Shown: positions 36,001-47,827, numbered from the stretch's first letter. The stretch is DNA of 64,000 bases from Nelumbo lutea (GCA_022828595.1 JAKGHH010000003.1:60625759-60689758); one strand, 5' to 3'. A program made the numbers and translations. The notes: generated by a model not told the origin, from the letters alone.

Positions 36001-39000
36001 GATGTAAACACCTTAAGCACCATGTGGAATTGTCTTTACCAAACAGGTTTCTAATGTTTTTGGTGTTGTGTTGCTGATTGAGGCAAAAACAGCAAGGCAA
36101 TTCCAAAAATGGCAGTCATTCCATATACCACTATAATCATTTAAGTTGTATAGAAGAGTGGCATGTCTTTGAGATGAAATAAGGCATTGTATTTGGCATG
36201 GCCAAATTTCAGAAAATAGAGTATCATTGTCACTGTGGTTCATGTGTAGAATTGTTTGTGTGTGTGTGTGTTTGCGCTCTTCACTCATTTAACTAAAATA
36301 TGCTTTTAAATTTGATAGGATGATGCAAGCACAATTACATTGCTCCCAGGTGCAGCTTGCTGCAAACCCCTCTCTCCTACCCACAGACACTTAAAAGACA
36401 AAATAAAGAAAAGAAGCTAAAAATAAGAAAGAGAAGACATAAGGGATTTTATGCTGCTTTTTCTTTCTGTTTCTTGTATTAAAATATCTAGCATTTGCAT
36501 TTTCTTTTACTTCAGAGATTGCTTAGACTAAGTAATATCCAATTCTGATTTAATCATGTCCAATGCCACTTGTGCAGTTTTTGAGCCTTACAAGGATTCA
36601 AAAGTAGATATTCTTGCACCCAAGTTACTTTTTATTGCCTTGAACCTGGTAGGTCTAGCATTGGGTGTCTGGAAGGTAAGAGGCACTTGTTTGACATCAT
36701 ATTGATGCAATGACACCTTTTCTTGCACTACCAACCATTAAGTAATCAGGTATTCCTGGTTATTCATTTGTGTTTATTTTCTTATGACAGCTCAATACAT
36801 TGGGTCTTCTTCCAACACATGCATCAGATTGGGTATCGTCCTTACCCCCTGCTCAGGTGCAGTATACTTTCCAAATTGGATGAATTTAGATTCAGTGTCC
36901 TTTATCTTTACCCTTTTCTAAAGTATATAGCTTGCTCTTTGTTTCTGGAAACAAATGTGCAGCGTAGGTAGCTGTTTTGAACAATACTCATAACTGAATA
37001 AGCCGAAGGCCAATTAGGTTTATAATCCCACTGCAGTCATTTCTGAGCCCATTGTGTAAACTTCCACTTAAAATTGAAGGGTCACACTTCTGAGATTTAA
37101 GGGGGTGGGGTGGTAATAAAAAAGATAAGAAGAGAACAAGTAGGGAGCAAATTGCTGCTTAGGTACATTGTACTGGAGTAAATAGTTGACAGAAGTGTGA
37201 TCCTTTTGCTCCAGCAAGTGTCTAATTAACACAAAGTGAGCAAAATCCAACATGTATAACAAGGGTCAAGTCATAGTGTGGCATCTAATGGGGTTTAAAG
37301 ATAAATAGTTGACAGTGGGTACAAAATTTGGGTGAGAACAATGTGGAAAAAAAAAACAAGCTGACAAAAAATCGTAATTTGATTTGGGATGTCTGATTTC
37401 TTCTTTCTTATTTCTTACCATAAAAATTTCTATATGGTAAGTTTACTAGGGATCTCTATCCCTGATGTCTCTTTGATAAAATGCATTTTGGTCTTTATTT
37501 TATTTGAAGAAAATGATGTATTTCAATGGGCATTTTGAGAAAGGCATTAGATGACAAGTTTGGAAGGTTTAGCAGGAAAATGCAGTAGGCTCCAAGTATC
37601 TTTATTAATTTTGATTTTGGATTTTCATTTTTTAATGTTTAAAACTTGAAAAAAAAAAGTTGTTTTTAAAATCCTGCTTTACCCTATATTTTAGGGTAAA
37701 TTATAGACTGCCACCCTGTACTTTGGGGGTAGTGATTCCCCTGAACTTTCAAATTCCAGCACATTGCACCTGCCTTATTTATGGGCTTGACTGTTAAGGT
37801 AAAATTACTAAAATTCCCATTTAAAGTTTGACAGTCTGAGAGAAGAAAGTACAAAAATAACAAAAAATAGGCATGTTAAAGCATGGTATCTCTTGTTTTT
37901 AATTTTTTAAGTTGTTTTATTTTTTTGCAATTTTTTGTGTTTTCTGTATTTCCTTTTTCCCGTTTTCCTATTTTTTGTTGTATTTTCTGCAGTTTTATAT
38001 TTTTCTGTATTTTGTTGTATTTTTCTCTTGGCCTTCATTTTTTGTTGTATTTCCTGTATTTTCTGCAATTTCTTATTATTTCTTTATTTTCGTTTTTTGT
38101 TTATTTTATCAATTTTCGGTGAGATGGTTTCATAAAATGATATAAGGGTAGTTTGGGTTTTTGAAATGTTTAAACATGCACATAAGAATCTTTTCTGAAG
38201 TTAAACTTATGGAATGCTAACGGCAAGGTTCAAAGTATCGGTAAGTATCGGCCCGTATTGGTCAATATGTATCATGCCGATGGCTTACCAATATGCCCCT
38301 CCAGGGGTTGTATCGGGTCAGCCACCGGTTCAGAGGGTAGCCGGGCCTTAAATCAATCCCTCTGAACCAGTTTCGAAAAAAATAAATGAAACTTAAAAAA
38401 AAAAATTACTGATACAGGCCAATACACCCTACTGATGTCGATATTTAGAACCTTGGCTAACGGCAGCGCTAAAGTGCTAGAATCTGAAAGTTTAGGATCG
38501 GTCTTTGTCACAAATGAAAGTTTGGGGGGACAATGTCACTACCCCCAAATTACAGGGGGTAATTTGTAATTGACCTTTTATTTTATTTCAAAGAAACTAT
38601 TTTTCTGTTGGACCGTTAATGAAAAGCAACAGTACTTAATGGGAGCATCTATCAGTTACTGATCAGAGAATAAAAAGGAAGTCTGAATAGTTATGGTTTT
38701 TGACTTGTCTGTTAAAGGCTTAAAGGAAACATATTTGTTTAAAACTGATATTAAATTTCTGGTTAGATAGATGAGAAACAACTTACATACATGAAGGCGA
38801 CCAGATTGGATTATACTTGTGTTGATGTGCCAAAGTGCAATGTTTATGCATAAAATGATTGGACTCCTGACAAATGCTCTCATGTTGACTCTATTGGGTA
38901 CACTCAGGATGGAAAAGTGTAACCACTTAAAATGTAATTAAGTTGTCAATTCACCTCGACTTTTGTGGACAAATTTCAGACATGGTTTGAATATAACTCC

Positions 39001-39190
39001 AGTTGGATTTGCAAACCTGTCCAAGTAGCCGTCTTGTTTTCTCGGGAAGAAGCAACCCTTGTAATATTGGCTTTTGTTGCAAAGTTGGCAAACTTGTAAA
39101 CACTTGTGAAGCCACTTAACATCCAACATCCAAGTGTTTCTGTGTTTTCAGGAGATTGAATATGCTGGCGGGGGCATTCCACTCCATTAA
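30072..39190 (+). CDS. EMC4: ER membrane protein complex subunit 4, 6 exons, complete
   Basis: EMC4 is a small subunit of the ER membrane protein complex, which inserts transmembrane segments into the endoplasmic reticulum membrane. Coding exons are 30072-30194, 30357-30413, 30958-31111, 36578-36675, 36791-36856 and 39152-39190, all with GT-AG introns, totalling 537 bp, or 178 residues plus stop. The protein begins MEKGKGVVARRWAIDFTD and contains SRQKKDAEANWKAQKAWEVA. Two hydrophobic segments follow: MMGFMMWMAGSAVHLFSIGI and LLFIALNLVGLALGVW. The conserved end is LNTLGLLPTHASDWV and EIEYAGGGIPLH. These are the conserved blocks of plant EMC4 (TMEM85 family). The reading frame is intact across every junction. 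Intron 3 (5.5 kb) carries an antisense LINE, a SINE and a hAT MITE; intron 5 (2.3 kb) carries nested MITEs. They do not disturb the exon borders. Confidence 0.96.
33160..33300 (-). mobile_element. Au-like SINE (tRNA-derived) in EMC4 intron 3
   Basis: On the minus strand TGGTGTAATGG (33286-33296) fits the RNA polymerase III A box, and GGGTTTGAATC (33237-33247) fits the B box, 40 bp apart. The following TTTGTGCAAAAAATGG and ACTGTACCCAGTCTACCC resemble the body of plant Au SINEs. It is diverged and its 3' end is not clear. Confidence 0.6.
33655..35965 (-). mobile_element. LINE, antisense in EMC4 intron 3, 5'-truncated
   Basis: On the minus strand, RT blocks appear first: GLRQGDPISPLLFVL (about 35620-35660), then a LADDTLVFLG catalytic-type box (about 35480-35500). 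The post-RT part is RRVRFFNKALLGKWLWRFGL (35000-35060) with RFWEDDW, and the C-terminal part is CWCIWKERNGSCFEDKCW (about 33900-33970). Frameshifts and stops are frequent. A hAT-type MITE (34371-34610) interrupts it. The EMC4 transcript would read through it in antisense and splice it out. Confidence 0.85.
34371..34610. repeat. hAT-type MITE with perfect 8-bp TSD
   Basis: The 240-bp element begins CAAGGTTCAAA and ends TTTGAACCTTG, and is flanked by ATACCAAG (34363-34370 and 34611-34618). An 8-bp duplication with these termini points to the hAT superfamily. The interior carries tracts resembling the copies at 5787 and 38224. Confidence 0.92.
37880..38110. repeat. T-rich quasi-repeat block (TTTCTGTATTTT)
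   Basis: Words such as TTTTCTGTATTT, TTTTTGTTGTATTT and TTTCTGCAATTT recur irregularly. The ORFs it contains are compositionally biased Phe/Ile/Leu strings and are not genes. Confidence 0.75.
38224..38455. repeat. hAT-type MITE with perfect 8-bp TSD
   Basis: The 232-bp element begins CAAGGTTCAAAGTATCG and ends GATATTTAGAACCTTG. It is flanked by GCTAACGG (38216-38223 and 38456-38463). It belongs to the same family as 5787-6029 and 34371-34610 and sits inside the MULE-like element. Confidence 0.93.
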
Positions 39191-39624
39191 TGCGTTGATT
39201 GGTTTGGTTGTGCAACATAGTCAGTTTCTATAACCAGGTGATGTACAAGGGATTACTGGAGGGAACTTGCTCTCTTGGAGACGGAGACTATATTTTATCT
39301 GTGGTTCTCCAGGCAATATATGCCGCATGGTTCGACTGTTTCTCTTACATGGATGGTGGATCAGGCGATTCAATTATCTGGGCCTAGGAAGAGAACTAAG
39401 ACACGTTGATGGCTGCCCTTTTTACCTTGACAACATTTGTATTTTTGGTAAACTGTTGGGAAGTGCGTTAATATACTGCGACATGTTACCTGTTACAAAG
39501 ATTCTTTTTGTTGATCAAATTCCATATTTGAATTGTGCTAATGTGCTTTATAAAAACAGGTTATTCATCTCTAGATAAGGGAGCAAATAATTTCCGGAGA
39601 TTTACAATCTGAACCACAACAGAA

Positions 39625-41353
39625 CAAGGTTTACAATCATTTTGTTGTATCATATCGTATTTTTGAATAATTAATTCATATGGGAACAGTCAGAGATGGG
39701 GTGTTTCTTAATTTTTTCACTGTATCGTCCTGTATCAGTAATATATTAGTTGAAAGTTTATCGGTGCTGTATCGACTGATACACTACCGTATTGATGGAT
39801 ACACTGAATTCTTAAAGGACGGAAACGAGAGGGGGAAAGAAGACTTCTAACCCTTGAAGGAAGTTTGCACTTTTTACTTCCAAAATCCTATAAAACAACA
39901 AACCCAGTCCCAAATTGGGAGATTTACAAAAAAAAAAAAAAGAAAAAAAAAAACGTCTCAATCATCAAGGTTTGTGAAGATTTTTGAAGATTAAGAAAAT
40001 ACTGTCAAAATAGGTATTCTTTTCAATTTTTCTTATAATATATATTGTATTTTTCTTTTCTTTTGTTTTTTTTTTTTGTTTGAACGCTTAAGAATGGTTA
40101 ACCTATCTTGAATTACATTTCTTGTGTTGAAAATCATAGATTTTTTTGGTGTTATGAATAGATTTATGGATTTTTTAAGAAAATTGGAGAAAATATAAAA
40201 TAACCAAAAAAGAAATATTTGTTTATTTTTTCATAAAAATTAAGAATGTTGTAGATTTATGGATGATTTATCATATCCTTAGAAAAATTGAGATTTATTT
40301 TTCAATATTTTATTTTGATCTTCTGTAATTATTAGAATTAAAATATAAATAATAATTATTTATATTTTTTTGTTATCTACCCGTAAAGATTGAGTATGTT
40401 GTAGATCAATGGATGATTTATCATATCCATGTAACAAATGAAATTTCTTCTTCATTATTTTCTTTTTACTTTTTTGTAATTTTGGAATTAAATAATAAAA
40501 AATAATTATTTATATTTTCTTGTGATTGTTAAGGATTGAGTATGTCGTAGATATGTGGATGATTTATCATATTCATAGAGTAATTGGAGTTTCTTCTTCA
40601 ATATTTATTTATCCATTTTTGGAATTTTTGGAATTAAAAAAATAGATAGTAATTATTTCAATAAAATAATTATTAATTATATGTTCACTTAGAAGTTGTG
40701 CCAATGTATATTTTATGGTTGAATAGGACAATTAAATATAGGTTTTTAATGAAATTTGAAAACTAGATAAAATTACAGAAAAAATAAATTAATATATTCT
40801 ATATGATATTATGATACAATTATGATTTTTTTAATTAAGAAGTGGAAATTGATATATCCATAAACCTATACAATTTTATGTAAAAAATAATTTTTGAATT
40901 TTTATTTACTTTCTAAAATAAAAATAAATAGAAAATAACTATTTAAATACCAAAAGAATTATCACTTACATTCTTTTGAATGATTTCTATTTTAAGGAGA
41001 TAATTAAATTCTTTCATTGTAGTCTCTTAGGAAGTAAGAAATATGAAATAAAATGTGAAATGTTAAGTGTAGACATGATAGTTAAATACTTGGAGAAATT
41101 TGAATATGTTCTTATATGTTTATATATTTTTCTTCATAAAACCTACTATAATATGTGATTTTTATGTGTATAAAACTTATTGAAGGCTTATATTTAGTAT
41201 TGATGTATTTTTATAATATATTGAAGTATCTATAATATATAGTGTTTTCATGCATATTTTAGTTTTTCTTTTGAATACTCATGTGTATCCAACACATATC
41301 TTATTAAAATTGTCTTTCCAAAACACTTTATGTTTCTGATACTTTAAACCTTG
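39625..41353. mobile_element. long AT-rich element with CAAGGTTTA..TAAACCTTG ends
   Basis: The left end CAAGGTTTACAATCATTT and the right end GATACTTTAAACCTTG resemble the hAT-type MITE termini found elsewhere in the window, and GTATCA/TGATAC-rich wording follows both. The 1.73-kb interior is AT-rich, carries three ~147-bp tandem units and encodes nothing. No matching 8-bp flanks were found, so the boundaries are a proposal. Confidence 0.5.
40242..40670. repeat. tandem repeat of about 147 bp, three units
   Basis: The motif GTAGAT..ATGGATGATTTATCAT recurs starting near 40242, 40391 and 40537. Each is followed by an AATTAAA..AATAATTATTTATAT-type tail. The spacing is 149 and 146 bp. Confidence 0.85.
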
Positions 41354-41359
41354 GTCGCT

Positions 41360-42080
41360 TGTGAATAAAGTGGTAAAAGGATTTTATAAATGGTCATTGA
41401 CAAAGAAAGATCTTAGTTTTTTGAATATTCATACGTATCCAAGGCATATATTATTCTCTGACAAAGACAGATCAAAGATCATGAAAGCTATATCCATCTA
41501 TTTTCTCAATGGAAATGTTTAACAAGCTACGACAAAGATAATAGAATGTAAACATGAACATACTGGTCAGAAGTCATTTTGTTATTATAAGAAGGATTAA
41601 AATAGGTTTTCTAGCTGATAAGAGAATTTTTTCGGCCATAATAACAAAAAACAAAAACAAAATCAGCCCATTTCAGATCCCTTCTCTCTCGCCTACAATC
41701 ATCTTCTTCTCTCTTGCTTGCGATCATCTTCTTCTCTCTTAATTCTCTTCTCTTCTTCTCTTTAATCGCTTAAAGTCTCCCTGCATCTCTTGTTCTCTGC
41801 TCGTTTGAGTGGAGTCTATTTTCACATCTACATCTTTTGGAAGGGAAGGAATCTCCCTACACCTTTGCATCTTTCGGTTCTTTACTCACTTATTTGAGTG
41901 GAGGAGTCTCTTTCACTATTGTCTCTCTTGTTCTGCTCACCTCTATCTCTCCCGTTCCATTCTTCAGATCTTGTATTCTCTAGTAAGATGTCTCTGTTTT
42001 TCTCACAAGTAGGGCTAATCATATAGTTTGTTTTTTTAGTTCTTCAAGAACACCAAATCCTTTCACTTATTTATTTGAAA
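41360..42080. other. CT-rich intergenic DNA
   Basis: From 41680 to 42010 the plus strand is rich in CTCTTCTT words, resembling a plant 5' leader, but no matching coding exon is recognisable downstream. Short ORFs here are compositional. Confidence 0.35.
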
Positions 42081-42780
42081 TCGTTCACAACTTTCTGGGT
42101 GTTTTGACAAAACTATTGGGAGGAATAATGAATAAATTGCTTTGGAGGGGGAGAGGGTTGGTTACTGCTCATAGTTTAGGCAGCCCAAAATGATGGCAGT
42201 GCATAAATTTAAGATGGTGAAAAGAATTTTTTGATAGGAGCGCGATTGAAATTAGGATACATTAAAAGTTGTGATAGGATAACCATCAACGTTGCCAATG
42301 TTGATTGGGAGAGGAAGTTAGTAGTTGTTACTGAACAACCACTAAGGGATTGGAGGAGAATTGCAAATGGTGTGATAAAAGGCTTAATGTTAAAATCCAC
42401 CACAATATTAGCCCCTTTCGATAAGTGTAATGCTCTCTTGGAGTGGTAGGTTAGGAGGCTGGGGTTGATGCATCATGTTTTCAAATAGAGTCTGATAATA
42501 TTACTATATTTAGGTGGAGCCCTTTGTCTAATTCCAAAATTCTGCATGTGCAATTGTCCCTTAGGTGTCTTCTCAATTATAAATTTAGGTTGTTGACAAC
42601 AGGGATGTGAAGAATGCAAGAGGAGATGCTTGAGTGCTTGTCTAGGGAGAGGTTGAAAAGTCTAGGGAAGGAGGGTGTTAAGGTAGAATTCCGCAATTGG
42701 GAGCTGTTAGACAGTCTTTTATGCCCTTAGCTTCAATCGGATTGATGTACTTTTGTTATTTAGTGAAAATAAATTAAAGT
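42080..42780 (+). other. unidentified coding-like remnant
   Basis: A plus-strand frame (about 42231-42449) reads VDWERKLVVVTEQPLRDWRR and ANGVIKGLMLKSTTILAP with balanced composition, then stops appear. It looks like a decayed protein-coding segment, perhaps from a retroelement, but I do not recognise the family. Confidence 0.3.
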
Positions 42781-43330
42781 GCATGTTTGATTCATGTTGT
42801 TTGGTATAATTATGTGTAAGACCCTAAAACTAGACATTTAAAGAAACTTGTGTTAGTTTTAAATATTCACAGCCATTGGATAAGTCTAGGGAGATTTATC
42901 CTGCCAAGGCTGATACTGGTGTGCCACCAAGTGTTGGGATGGCTTGTTTCGGCCATCAGGGTAAGACCCAAGGCACATGCAGTATGGGATTGCTTGAACC
43001 CTTGAACCGGACCAGATTTCCAGTATTGCCCTAGACCTTGGAGACAGATGGGCAAAACTGAAAAGTTACACCTGACCCCTAGACTCGATTATGACACATC
43101 ACTAGGTGTCGGATCGGGCTGTCTTTGATGTGTCAATCAGTGAGATCCTTAGTGGGGGTCAAAACCTGGACATGTTGGGGCAGTCTGAGAATTCATCTGA
43201 GTGAGTGGTCATAGTGACAGGATCAGCCCCTTTGTCGGACAATGGTAATGATCGGGAATGCACTCTCTCTGATGGAAACCAAACTGCCGGCAGTTGATTT
43301 CAATCGTTGGAATTTTGTTTTGCAAAATTA

Positions 43331-43416
<86 letters not shown>

Positions 43417-44180
43417 GGTTTCAAAAGATTTGCAAAAGGTTTTAATTCCCAGGATCCATGTGAGTAGAGAGTGCGGCACTGTTCCTTGCAGCCGAGGGAG
43501 AGGTCTTCTCTTGTCGGGCAGTGCTTGATCATTAAGGGTTAAGAGGTTAAGTGTAAGACCATTTAGGATAATACCTGATGGGTTAATCTTGCACCTACCC
43601 ACAGTCCCTGGGTTTTTATAAGATGGCTTGGCCCAAGGACCACTTAATGTAAGTGTTGGGCCCATAGGTTTCATGTGATGGGCTCAAGGGGGTCACTGAG
43701 TCTTTCAGTGAATTCAGCTGGGCCTTGTAATAAAGGCTGGGCCGAACCCATGTGACTGGTGTGTAGATCAATGCTTGGGTCCCATGCCATACAAAGAAGC
43801 CCAACTGGGCAGCAGGTTGGAAACTAGTTAAACACTGAACACTTAATGGGCCAAAAGCCCATTTCGAACTGGGCTGATATGAACACCAGTTCATAGGGCG
43901 AATCTGAGATTAGTGTTAGTAAAAGGATTGGGTCTTTGACCTTATCCACTCTAAGAGACCAAATTCAAATTAGATTTGAATCTGGTAACCTCCTGATAAG
44001 ATCAGGAGTTAACTAACTTAATCTGCAGATAGGATTAAGATTAACATCTATCCAAATACTGATTTGGATTGGGATAACTCCCAAAAGATTGGGAGGTTTC
44101 TTAATCAAGAAGAAAGAGGAGAAAACCCTAGCAGAAATATCAGATTTCGAACTAAGGGGTTTGAGTAAGCAAGAAATACA
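42781..44180. other. repeat-like intergenic DNA, no gene seen
   Basis: Composition is moderate GC with many CCCTAGACTT- and GGGCC-type words. It may be the outer part of the LTR retroelement whose R-U5 region lies near 44600. No domain or RNA gene is visible. Confidence 0.35.
43332..43412. repeat. (TA)n microsatellite, about 80 bp
   Basis: An uninterrupted AT dinucleotide run of roughly 40 units. ORFs with alternating Ile/Tyr on either strand are artefacts of it. Confidence 0.97.
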
Positions 44181-44199
44181 TCCTGCAATCTGAGATTCG

Positions 44200-44778
44200 A
44201 TAGCGCAGCACCAAGTCAACAGGCCAGCTCGATGGGCCAACCCAAGGCACCTCACATAGGAAGATGGCTGAGATGGGGCGAGCTTGAGCAACTGATAAAG
44301 CGAGCTCGCCCAAACCATTTCACGCGCCCCGCTCTAGTGGGCACCGTTATCGCGACCGTGGAGCAGCTCGCCGAACAGCGCGCCACAAGTCCAGCAAGCG
44401 ACCTATAACCACTGCGCGAATCTAGTAACTGACACATTAACACGCCTTATATTGTGGAAATAGTTTCGACAAAGGCTGATAGACGTTGCCCAAGGCACCT
44501 GAACCCCAGGTAAACTATAAATGGACTCTGAATCCACCCAAAAAGGTATGCACACTGATATACTCTAGCTCCCTCATAGGTTCTTAAGAGATTTAATACT
44601 GACTTAAGCATCAGAGTGTTCTCCCCGGGTAAAACTACCTGGGCACTCTCACCCTTCTCCCTTTGTAGCTCGCTCCAGCTCCTACACACAGACATCAACT
44701 CGACACTGCCAGATTGGAACCTTGTTTGAGCCAAGTCATAAGACATGAGGGAGTGGCAAGATTGCACATCATCAAGTT
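44200..44778 (+). repeat. Tat-like gypsy LTR fragment
   Basis: AACTATAAATGG near 44513 is TATA-like. AATACTGACTTAAGCATCAG at about 44596, followed by CCCCGGGTAAAACTACCTGG, is the same R-U5 signature as at 1886 and in the full gypsy LTRs. The segment ends close to CACATCATCA near 44774, just before the 177-bp array. No primer site or gypsy coding follows. Confidence 0.55.
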
Positions 44779-44780
44779 CT

Positions 44781-45625
44781 AAACCCTAAATCTCAAGATG
44801 TAGGGGCCAAATGACAATTTTTCTCCTTGTACTTAGGTTACTAACTTGGGTGATGTACACTTAGACATTGGTGGCCAGATTGATGAGAGATTAGTCTAAT
44901 TTGGCCACATATGGATTTGGTAACTTTTACTAGTTTCCAAAAATCGAGAAAGGTTCTCAACCCTAAATCATAAGATGTAGGGGAAAGTAACCATTCTCTA
45001 TTTATACTTTGGTTACTAACTCGAAAGATGTATATTTGGACACCAATGCCAGATAAATTATAGTTTATAGACTAATTTGGCCACATAAGGGTGTGGTAGC
45101 TTTTCTTGGTTTTCAGAAACTGAGAATGGCTCTTTAACCTAAATCATAGGATGTAGAGGCAAGTGACAATTTCTCTCTTTATGCTTGGGTTACTAACCCA
45201 GGTAATGCGTGGATGACCAAATTCATTATAGTTTATAGTTTAATTTGGCAACAATGAAGCATATGGGTTCGGTAACTTTTCTTGGTTTTCGAAGACCAAG
45301 AAAGGTTCTCAAATCTAAATCACAAGATGTAAGGGCCAAGTGACCATTCTCTGTTTATACTTTCGTTACAACGTGAAAGATGTATATTAGGACACCGGTG
45401 GCTATATTGATTAAATTTTAGACTAATATGGCCACATATGGGTTCGGTAACTTTTATTGGTTTTTAGAACCCAAAAAAGGTTCTAACTTGTACTTGGGTT
45501 ACTAACTCAAGTGGTGTACACTTGGGCACCGGTGGCTAAATTGATAAAAGATTAATCTACTTTGGCCACATATGGATTTGATAACTTTTCCCAGTTTCTA
45601 GAAACTAAGAAAGGTTCCCAATTGA
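44781..45625. repeat. satellite-like tandem array, 176-177-bp unit
   Basis: Four full units and one partial unit start with CCCTAAATC..AAGATGTAGGGG at 44784, 44961, about 45138 and about 45314. Each continues with TTGGGTTACTAAC, ATGTACACTTGGACACC, TAATTTGGCCACATATGG and TTGGTAACTTTT blocks. The spacing is 177, 176 and 176 bp. The last copy lacks its first part. Confidence 0.9.
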
Positions 45626-46020
45626 GATTTTGAGAACTCCTACTCCTGAAAGTCCTAGATTGCCCAAGCTGCAACCATGAATATTCAATTTGTCTTGCAT
45701 ATCTTGTGGCGGGAACCAATATATAGGATGCACTACTAGTAAATGAAGACGATGCTACCTGTTGCCAATTCCTTTGGAAATCATCAATTTCAAGTGTTTG
45801 AATTCTTAAAATGGTTTGATCCAATGCATAACCTTCATCTAGATATGACTTGTTTAATTTCAACTACAAGACAAACCAAAAATAATAAAAAACTTTAACA
45901 ATCCACTAACAACATAAAGATTCTTAAAGGAAAAAACATCTGCATATGGATTTATTGAACTTATAGTCATAAGAGTGATTGATTGCAAACTAGAGAATAA
46001 TTTCGATGTTCAAGTCATAA
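45626..46020. other. intergenic DNA, no gene seen
   Basis: The minus-strand reading frame at 45640-45860 shows no recognised family and is probably fortuitous. Confidence 0.3.
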
Positions 46021-46029
46021 AATTGCATG

Positions 46030-46160
46030 CCCAAAACAGTTAATTTCTGTTGACACCTTGCTTAGCTAATGTGTCAACCAACCCATTTACTGATTTCGAA
46101 CCCATCTTATCTTTAGATTTCAGTCTTTGCAAATGATTTCTATGATAAATTGAACTTGTG
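46030..46160 (-). mobile_element. LINE 3' remnant (RNase H end)
   Basis: The minus strand encodes NGLVDTLAKQGVNRN then a stop and LFWA. This matches the SFADGLAKQGVHRESVFWA end of the LINE RNase H at 55030-55100. Confidence 0.6.
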
Positions 46161-46560
46161 AAATGTTGGATGTTTCCTATAAGGGCCTCGTGTATCAGCT
46201 CCATTATTATTCTATATTTTCTCTCTTTCTGTTGTAGAAAACTCTAGAACTATAGAAATTGGGTCCTAAGCTTATTCAAGGGACAGAGCAGATTCCATGG
46301 TCTTTTTTTTTTTCCTTCAATTTTTAATTTGTAAGTCATTAGCTTTACTAGGTCATCTCGTATCATCTAACCAAATTAAATTAATAGAAAAAGTGTCTAG
46401 TTTCAACAAGCATTTCATCAATTGTATATGGCATTGAAGGAAAATTCAAGTTAAACATTGTTAAATCAAAGTAAAATTTAAAATAGCCATATAATGAAAA
46501 TGTATAAAAAAATCTTGGAATTTCTTTCATTATCACTTGACCCCATATAGTTAAGATAGG
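46160..46560. other. AT-rich intergenic DNA, no gene seen
   Basis: No ORF, RNA gene or repeat boundary is recognised. Confidence 0.4.
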
Positions 46561-47500
46561 GTTTGGATGATGATGACACGTGTAGGCATTAAAATTTTCA
46601 TGGGCTCCTAAATGGACCTTATTCCCATAAACTCAAATTTGTTTGTGGGCCTTAGTATGAGTCCTATTTGGGCCATACTCCACACTCTCAAATATGTGCA
46701 TGGGCCTAACATTTGGGCTTTGCTGTTGTAAATTCATTAGCATAAAGAAATGGTCCATGTGGGATCCACTATGATGTCAAGTTTAAATTCAAATGTAAAT
46801 TACAAATCTTATTGATTTATCCAACTAAACCATCTCAAACCCTAAAAATGGAAATCTAGTCAATAATTAAAGAGAGAATAATTGATTAAAAATCATTATC
46901 TATATAAATGGTAAATTACCAACTCTCTTCTTTATGAAATGTAACTAGAGCTAATCAAATATCTAGTTAATCAAAGCACAACTTCCCATATATGGAAATT
47001 AGTCAATGATTAAAGAGGGAATAATGGATGGCAAATTACTCTCTCCAATAATGGCAATAATCACAACCTTTCACTCTCTAAAAAGGGTAAGAAGAGCTAA
47101 CCAAATCCTTAATCAAGGGGGCTAAGAGATGAGATCAAGAGATTTATAAATAAGGGTTCCCATCAAGAGGGAAGTGGCTTTGGGAGGGAGAAACTAAGTG
47201 AGAAAGCTCCTGGGAAATGCATCCACAACTTTCTAAAGAACAAAGCTCCGTCACTCTCGGAGTTCTTGTAGAATCATTCTTTTGATCAAGCTTTTAAAGC
47301 CCAATTCGAGGAAGCAATTTTTGTCATTTTCTAAAGTATGGGAGCATGTTATCTTACTCGACTTCAACTCAACCCAAATCCTTAAGTTGCAAGAAGTACA
47401 TTACCAAAGAGTTTGTGTCCCATTTATTTCAAATATAAAAAAATAATTTATTTGAATTTATCTTCATTTTTCTTGTATTTGGATTTGTACACGAATTTTG
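46561..47500 (+). repeat. possible LTR-type repeat
   Basis: GGGCC words near the start, TTTATAAATAAGGG (about 47140) as a TATA-like box, and a leader-like stretch after it give an LTR-like layout. No matching second copy or coding region is present, so this is tentative. Confidence 0.3.
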
Positions 47501-47599
47501 TATCGATAAATTTAATGTTGCTATGAACGGCATAAGTGCAACCCAATTCACATCAATACTTCTTTTTTGCAAATTGTCCATAGTCAAATATCTATTGAG

Positions 47600-47790
47600 T
47601 AGGGATGACAATTCCTACCCTTCCCGACAGGTACCCATTCCGGGGAGGATTTTTTTTGCTTGAAAAATGGATTTTAGGGCAGGAATGGGTTTTGGCTTTT
47701 GGAGTTTTACAACCAGTATAGGTATGGGTAGGGTATGGTATTAAGCTAAACCCAATGCCCCCCAACCCACAAGTTGTTAGTAGGCTTATG
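47600..47790. repeat. hAT-like repeat end (TAGGGATGACAATT)
   Basis: GTAGGGATGACAATTCCTAC followed by CCCGACAGGTACCC and GGGGAGGATTTTT words is typical of hAT-derived plant repeats. The opposite end is not defined but may be near 48300. Confidence 0.4.
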
Positions 47791-47827
47791 AACTTATGTA
47801 TTAGCTATTGAATTTAATAATATTTTT

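Larger units (their letters stand above)
37694..38575. repeat. MULE-like foldback element in EMC4 intron 5
   Basis: The left end (GGGTAAATTATAGACTGCCA then CCCTGTACTTTGGGGGTAGT) matches the reverse complement of the right end (GGTCAATTACAAATTACCCC then CTGTAATTTGGGGGTAGTG). The flanks are T-rich but the 9-bp duplication is not exact. A T-rich block (37880-38110) and an inserted hAT MITE (38224-38455) lie inside. Confidence 0.75.

Noticed and set aside
36013..36288. Minus-strand 91-codon ORF in EMC4 intron 3
   Set aside because: No motif is recognised, it includes a (GT)n tract, and it lies in an intron of a confident gene on the other strand.
37883..38145. Phe/Ile/Leu-rich ORFs resembling membrane proteins
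   Set aside because: They arise from the T-rich quasi-repeat. Three overlapping frames are open at once, which is a composition effect.
43209..43674. ORFs with alternating Tyr-Ile runs on both strands
   Set aside because: These are translations of an (AT)n microsatellite and have no other coding signal.
40242..45625. CRISPR-like array (regular repeats)
   Set aside because: Units are contiguous ~147- or ~177-bp tandem repeats without short spacers, and the genome is a plant nuclear one.
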